Shown piece by piece: positions 62,940 to 64,000 of a DNA stretch of 64,000 bases. The DNA comes from Weissella coleopterorum (GTDB lineage: Bacteria > Bacillota > Bacilli > Lactobacillales > Lactobacillaceae), in NCBI RefSeq assembly GCF_011304355.1, contig NZ_CP049888.1, positions 1,488,001 through 1,552,000 of the forward strand. Reading direction: 5' to 3'. The stretch's first letter is position 1; each line of letters starts with the position of its first letter. Below the pieces are notes generated by a model that saw only the letters and a program-made list of their open reading frames with translations, did no database searches and was not told the origin of the DNA. Both the position numbers and the translations under genes were made by a program.

Positions 62940-62989
62940 CAAAAAAACTGTATAACATTAAGATAACAATCATCTTTTTGTTATACAGT
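62940..62989 (-). terminator. Terminator of the tRNA cluster
   Basis: A perfect ten-pair stem ACTGTATAAC / GTTATACAGT with an inner AAGAT/ATCTT stem is followed by seven T on the minus strand, just after the tRNA-Leu gene. Confidence 0.92.
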
Positions 62990-63004
62990 CTTTGAAACAC
63001 TTTA

Positions 63005-63088
63005 TGCCGTCGGTGGGAATCGAACCCACACTCTCTTGCGAGAACGGGATTTTGAGTCCCGCGCGTCTACCTATTCCGCCACAACGGC
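63005..63088 (-). tRNA. tRNA-Leu (anticodon CAA)
   Basis: An 84-nt cloverleaf with the long variable arm of class II tRNAs; the anticodon loop CTCAAAA gives CAA, reading UUG. CCA is not encoded. Confidence 0.95.
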
Positions 63089-63140
63089 AATGACTACGTT
63101 TAAACGTAATCGAGATATATACTGAGAAATAAATCTCGAG

Positions 63141-63214
63141 GGCGGATGATGGGAATCGAACCCACGCATGTCGGTACCACAAACCGATGTGTTAACCACT
63201 TCACCACATCCGCC
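63141..63214 (-). tRNA. tRNA-His (anticodon GUG)
   Basis: Cloverleaf with anticodon loop TTGTGGT. The extra 5' G (G-1) pairs with discriminator C73, the histidine identity pair. CCA is not encoded. Confidence 0.95.
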
Positions 63215-63225
63215 ATTATATCAAG

Positions 63226-63296
63226 CAGGGATAGAGGGAATCGAACCCACACCAACGGTTTTGGAGACCGTCGTACTACCGTTATACTATATCCCT
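63226..63296 (-). tRNA. tRNA-Trp (anticodon CCA)
   Basis: Cloverleaf with anticodon loop CTCCAAA and discriminator G73, as expected for tryptophan. Confidence 0.95.
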
Positions 63297-63329
63297 ATTT
63301 ATTTCTTTAATGGAACTTGATGTCCCAAA

Positions 63330-63402
63330 TGGCGCGGGAGGGAATCGAACCCCCGACACTACGAGCTTCAATCGTATGCTCTACCAACTGAGCTACCGAG
63401 CC
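63330..63402 (-). tRNA. tRNA-Phe (anticodon GAA)
   Basis: Cloverleaf with anticodon loop TTGAAGC and discriminator A73. The acceptor stem is GGCTCGG against CCGCGCC, which leaves an unusual U4-C69 mismatch. Confidence 0.93.
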
Positions 63403-63409
63403 ATTATAA

Positions 63410-63483
63410 CGGTCACAACGGGGCTCGAACCCGTGATCTCCTGCGTGACAGGCAGGCGTCCTAGCCAACTAGACCATGCGACC
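63410..63483 (-). tRNA. tRNA-Asp (anticodon GUC)
   Basis: Cloverleaf with anticodon loop CTGTCAC and discriminator G73, typical of aspartate. Confidence 0.95.
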
Positions 63484-63485
63484 AA

Positions 63486-63558
63486 TGGACGTTACAGGGA
63501 TCGAACCTGTGACCCCCTGCTTGTAAGGCAGGTGCTCTCCCAGCTGAGCTAAACGTCC
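63486..63558 (-). tRNA. tRNA-Val (anticodon UAC)
   Basis: Cloverleaf with anticodon loop CTTACAA and discriminator A73. It is the first gene of the six-tRNA minus-strand cluster Val-Asp-Phe-Trp-His-Leu. Confidence 0.95.
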
Positions 63559-63755
63559 ATTTTTAATTTGTTACAACCGCAACAACAAAAATAAGTATAC
63601 AAGATATTTTTGATATTAGCAACCCTTTTCAGCAAAGTTTTTATATTTTATTTTTTAAACATACTTATCACCAACCTAGATCAAGGCCTAAACCATCGAA
63701 ACCATTGAATTTATTTACATTATATCGTATAATATTTGATTGTTGAGGATATTTT

Positions 63756-63826
63756 GGTAGTGTAGCCAAGCGGTAAGGCATCGGTCTGCAAAACCGTGAT
63801 CGCCGGTTCGATTCCGGTCACTACCT
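63756..63826 (+). tRNA. tRNA-Cys (anticodon GCA)
   Basis: A 71-nt cloverleaf with anticodon loop TCTGCAAAA and discriminator U73, the cysteine identity base. It is transcribed opposite to the other tRNAs, with a -10-like TATAAT at about 63727-63732. CCA is not encoded. Confidence 0.93.
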
Positions 63827-63846
63827 TCTAAATCAGCCCAAATTTT

Positions 63847-63932
63847 AAAAGTCTCTCAAATGGTGACAGCTTTATCCAGGTTAGTTTAATTAACGCTTGG
63901 ATTAAGTCCTGTTTATCATTTAAGAGACTTTT
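63847..63932 (+). terminator. Long bidirectional hairpin terminator after tRNA-Cys
   Basis: Arms of about 20 bases (AGTCTCTCAAATGGTGACAG with CTGTTTATCATTTAAGAGACT) are followed inward by a second stem (CTTTATCC / GGATTAAG). T runs flank it on both strands, so it can terminate the tRNA and the partial gene at the right edge. The length is more than a terminator needs. Confidence 0.75.
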
Positions 63933-63947
63933 TATTTTATTTATTAT

Positions 63948-64000
63948 TTATCCTAGCTGTGCTAAGATTGCCTGCCAATTTTTTATACCTGCTGCCACCG
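63948..64000 (-). CDS. Partial CDS at the right edge, C-terminus only
   Basis: In the minus strand the frame VAAGIKNWQAILAQLG followed by TAA (63948-63950) is open to the window edge. A long hairpin downstream suits the end of a gene. The other two frames are less protein-like, but 17 codons are too few to identify a family. Confidence 0.35.
   Translation of the reverse strand, partial: VAAGIKNWQAILAQLG

Noticed and set aside
62970..63182. Open frame over tRNA-Leu and tRNA-His
   Set aside because: It runs through two complete tRNA cloverleaves and is a known kind of spurious translation of tRNA genes.
63310..63552. Open frame over tRNA-Phe, tRNA-Asp and tRNA-Val on the opposite strand
   Set aside because: It translates the complement of three tRNA genes and has no independent support.
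1..64000. CRISPR array, insertion sequence, prophage or antiphage system
   Set aside because: No regularly spaced repeats, transposase, integrase or phage structural genes were found on either strand.

Overview
The window looks like a chromosomal segment of a low-GC lactic acid bacterium, most likely from the Leuconostoc/Weissella branch of the Lactobacillaceae. The evidence is the D-Ala-D-Ala ligase with Phe instead of Tyr at the specificity position (the type found in intrinsically vancomycin-resistant heterofermenters), the short GntZ-type 6-phosphogluconate dehydrogenase, the large set of pentose, uronate and gluconate genes, the tRNAs without encoded CCA, and many CcpA (cre) sites. I do not name a species. 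I see no CRISPR array, prophage, insertion sequence or rRNA.

Layout. (1) 1-11.6 kb holds housekeeping and stress genes: mntH and a partial uspA behind a structured 5' leader, ddl, a DUF2785 gene, a KimA-type potassium transporter, a 39-residue basic protein, uvrA, two unknown small genes and a ComX/SigH-like sigma factor. (2) 11.7-27.6 kb is a xylose/xyloside island: xylB, xylA, a GPH transporter, xylR (frameshifted), a GH43 beta-xylosidase, an MFS sugar symporter, a MATE transporter, an AraC regulator, a GH31 alpha-xylosidase and a second GPH transporter. Six promoters share a GTTRGTTG-N7-CAACYAAC operator, which defines one XylR regulon. (3) 27.6-34.1 kb holds an ascorbate-type PTS (EIIA, EIIB, EIIC) ending in a transketolase gene, with a divergent PRD regulator. 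(4) 34.1-53.3 kb is a uronate/gluconate island: a FadR-type regulator, TauE/SafE protein, aldose epimerase, uxuB, uxaC and a GPH transporter; gluconate kinase, a 2-hydroxyacid dehydrogenase, gntZ and uxuA; then kdgR, kdgK, a TIM-barrel isomerase, kdgA, kdgT (frameshifted), kduD and kduI. (5) 53.3-64 kb is mixed: a zinc alcohol dehydrogenase, a YdeI-like protein, an AlkD-type protein, a LysR regulator and DUF554 pair, a decayed small gene, rplM-rpsI behind an L13 leader, a DUF1963 membrane fusion, a Crp/Fnr regulator and seven tRNA genes.

How it fits together. Xylose and xylosides are taken up, hydrolysed and converted to xylulose 5-phosphate. Glucuronate goes through fructuronate and mannonate to 2-keto-3-deoxygluconate (KDG), 5-keto-4-deoxyuronate also enters at KDG through KduI/KduD, and KdgK/KdgA cleave it to pyruvate and glyceraldehyde 3-phosphate. 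Gluconate goes through GntK and GntZ to ribulose 5-phosphate. Pentose 5-phosphates would feed the phosphoketolase pathway, whose genes are not in this window. Several promoters have a cre site over the -35 box and a pathway-specific palindrome just downstream of the start.

The points most worth checking are the two single-base homopolymer frameshifts (xylR and kdgT), the uncharacterised mntH leader RNA with two alternative helices, a six-copy operator-like motif in the uronate/gluconate region, the PTS-transketolase operon of unknown substrate, and the 39-residue basic protein with its own promoter and palindrome.
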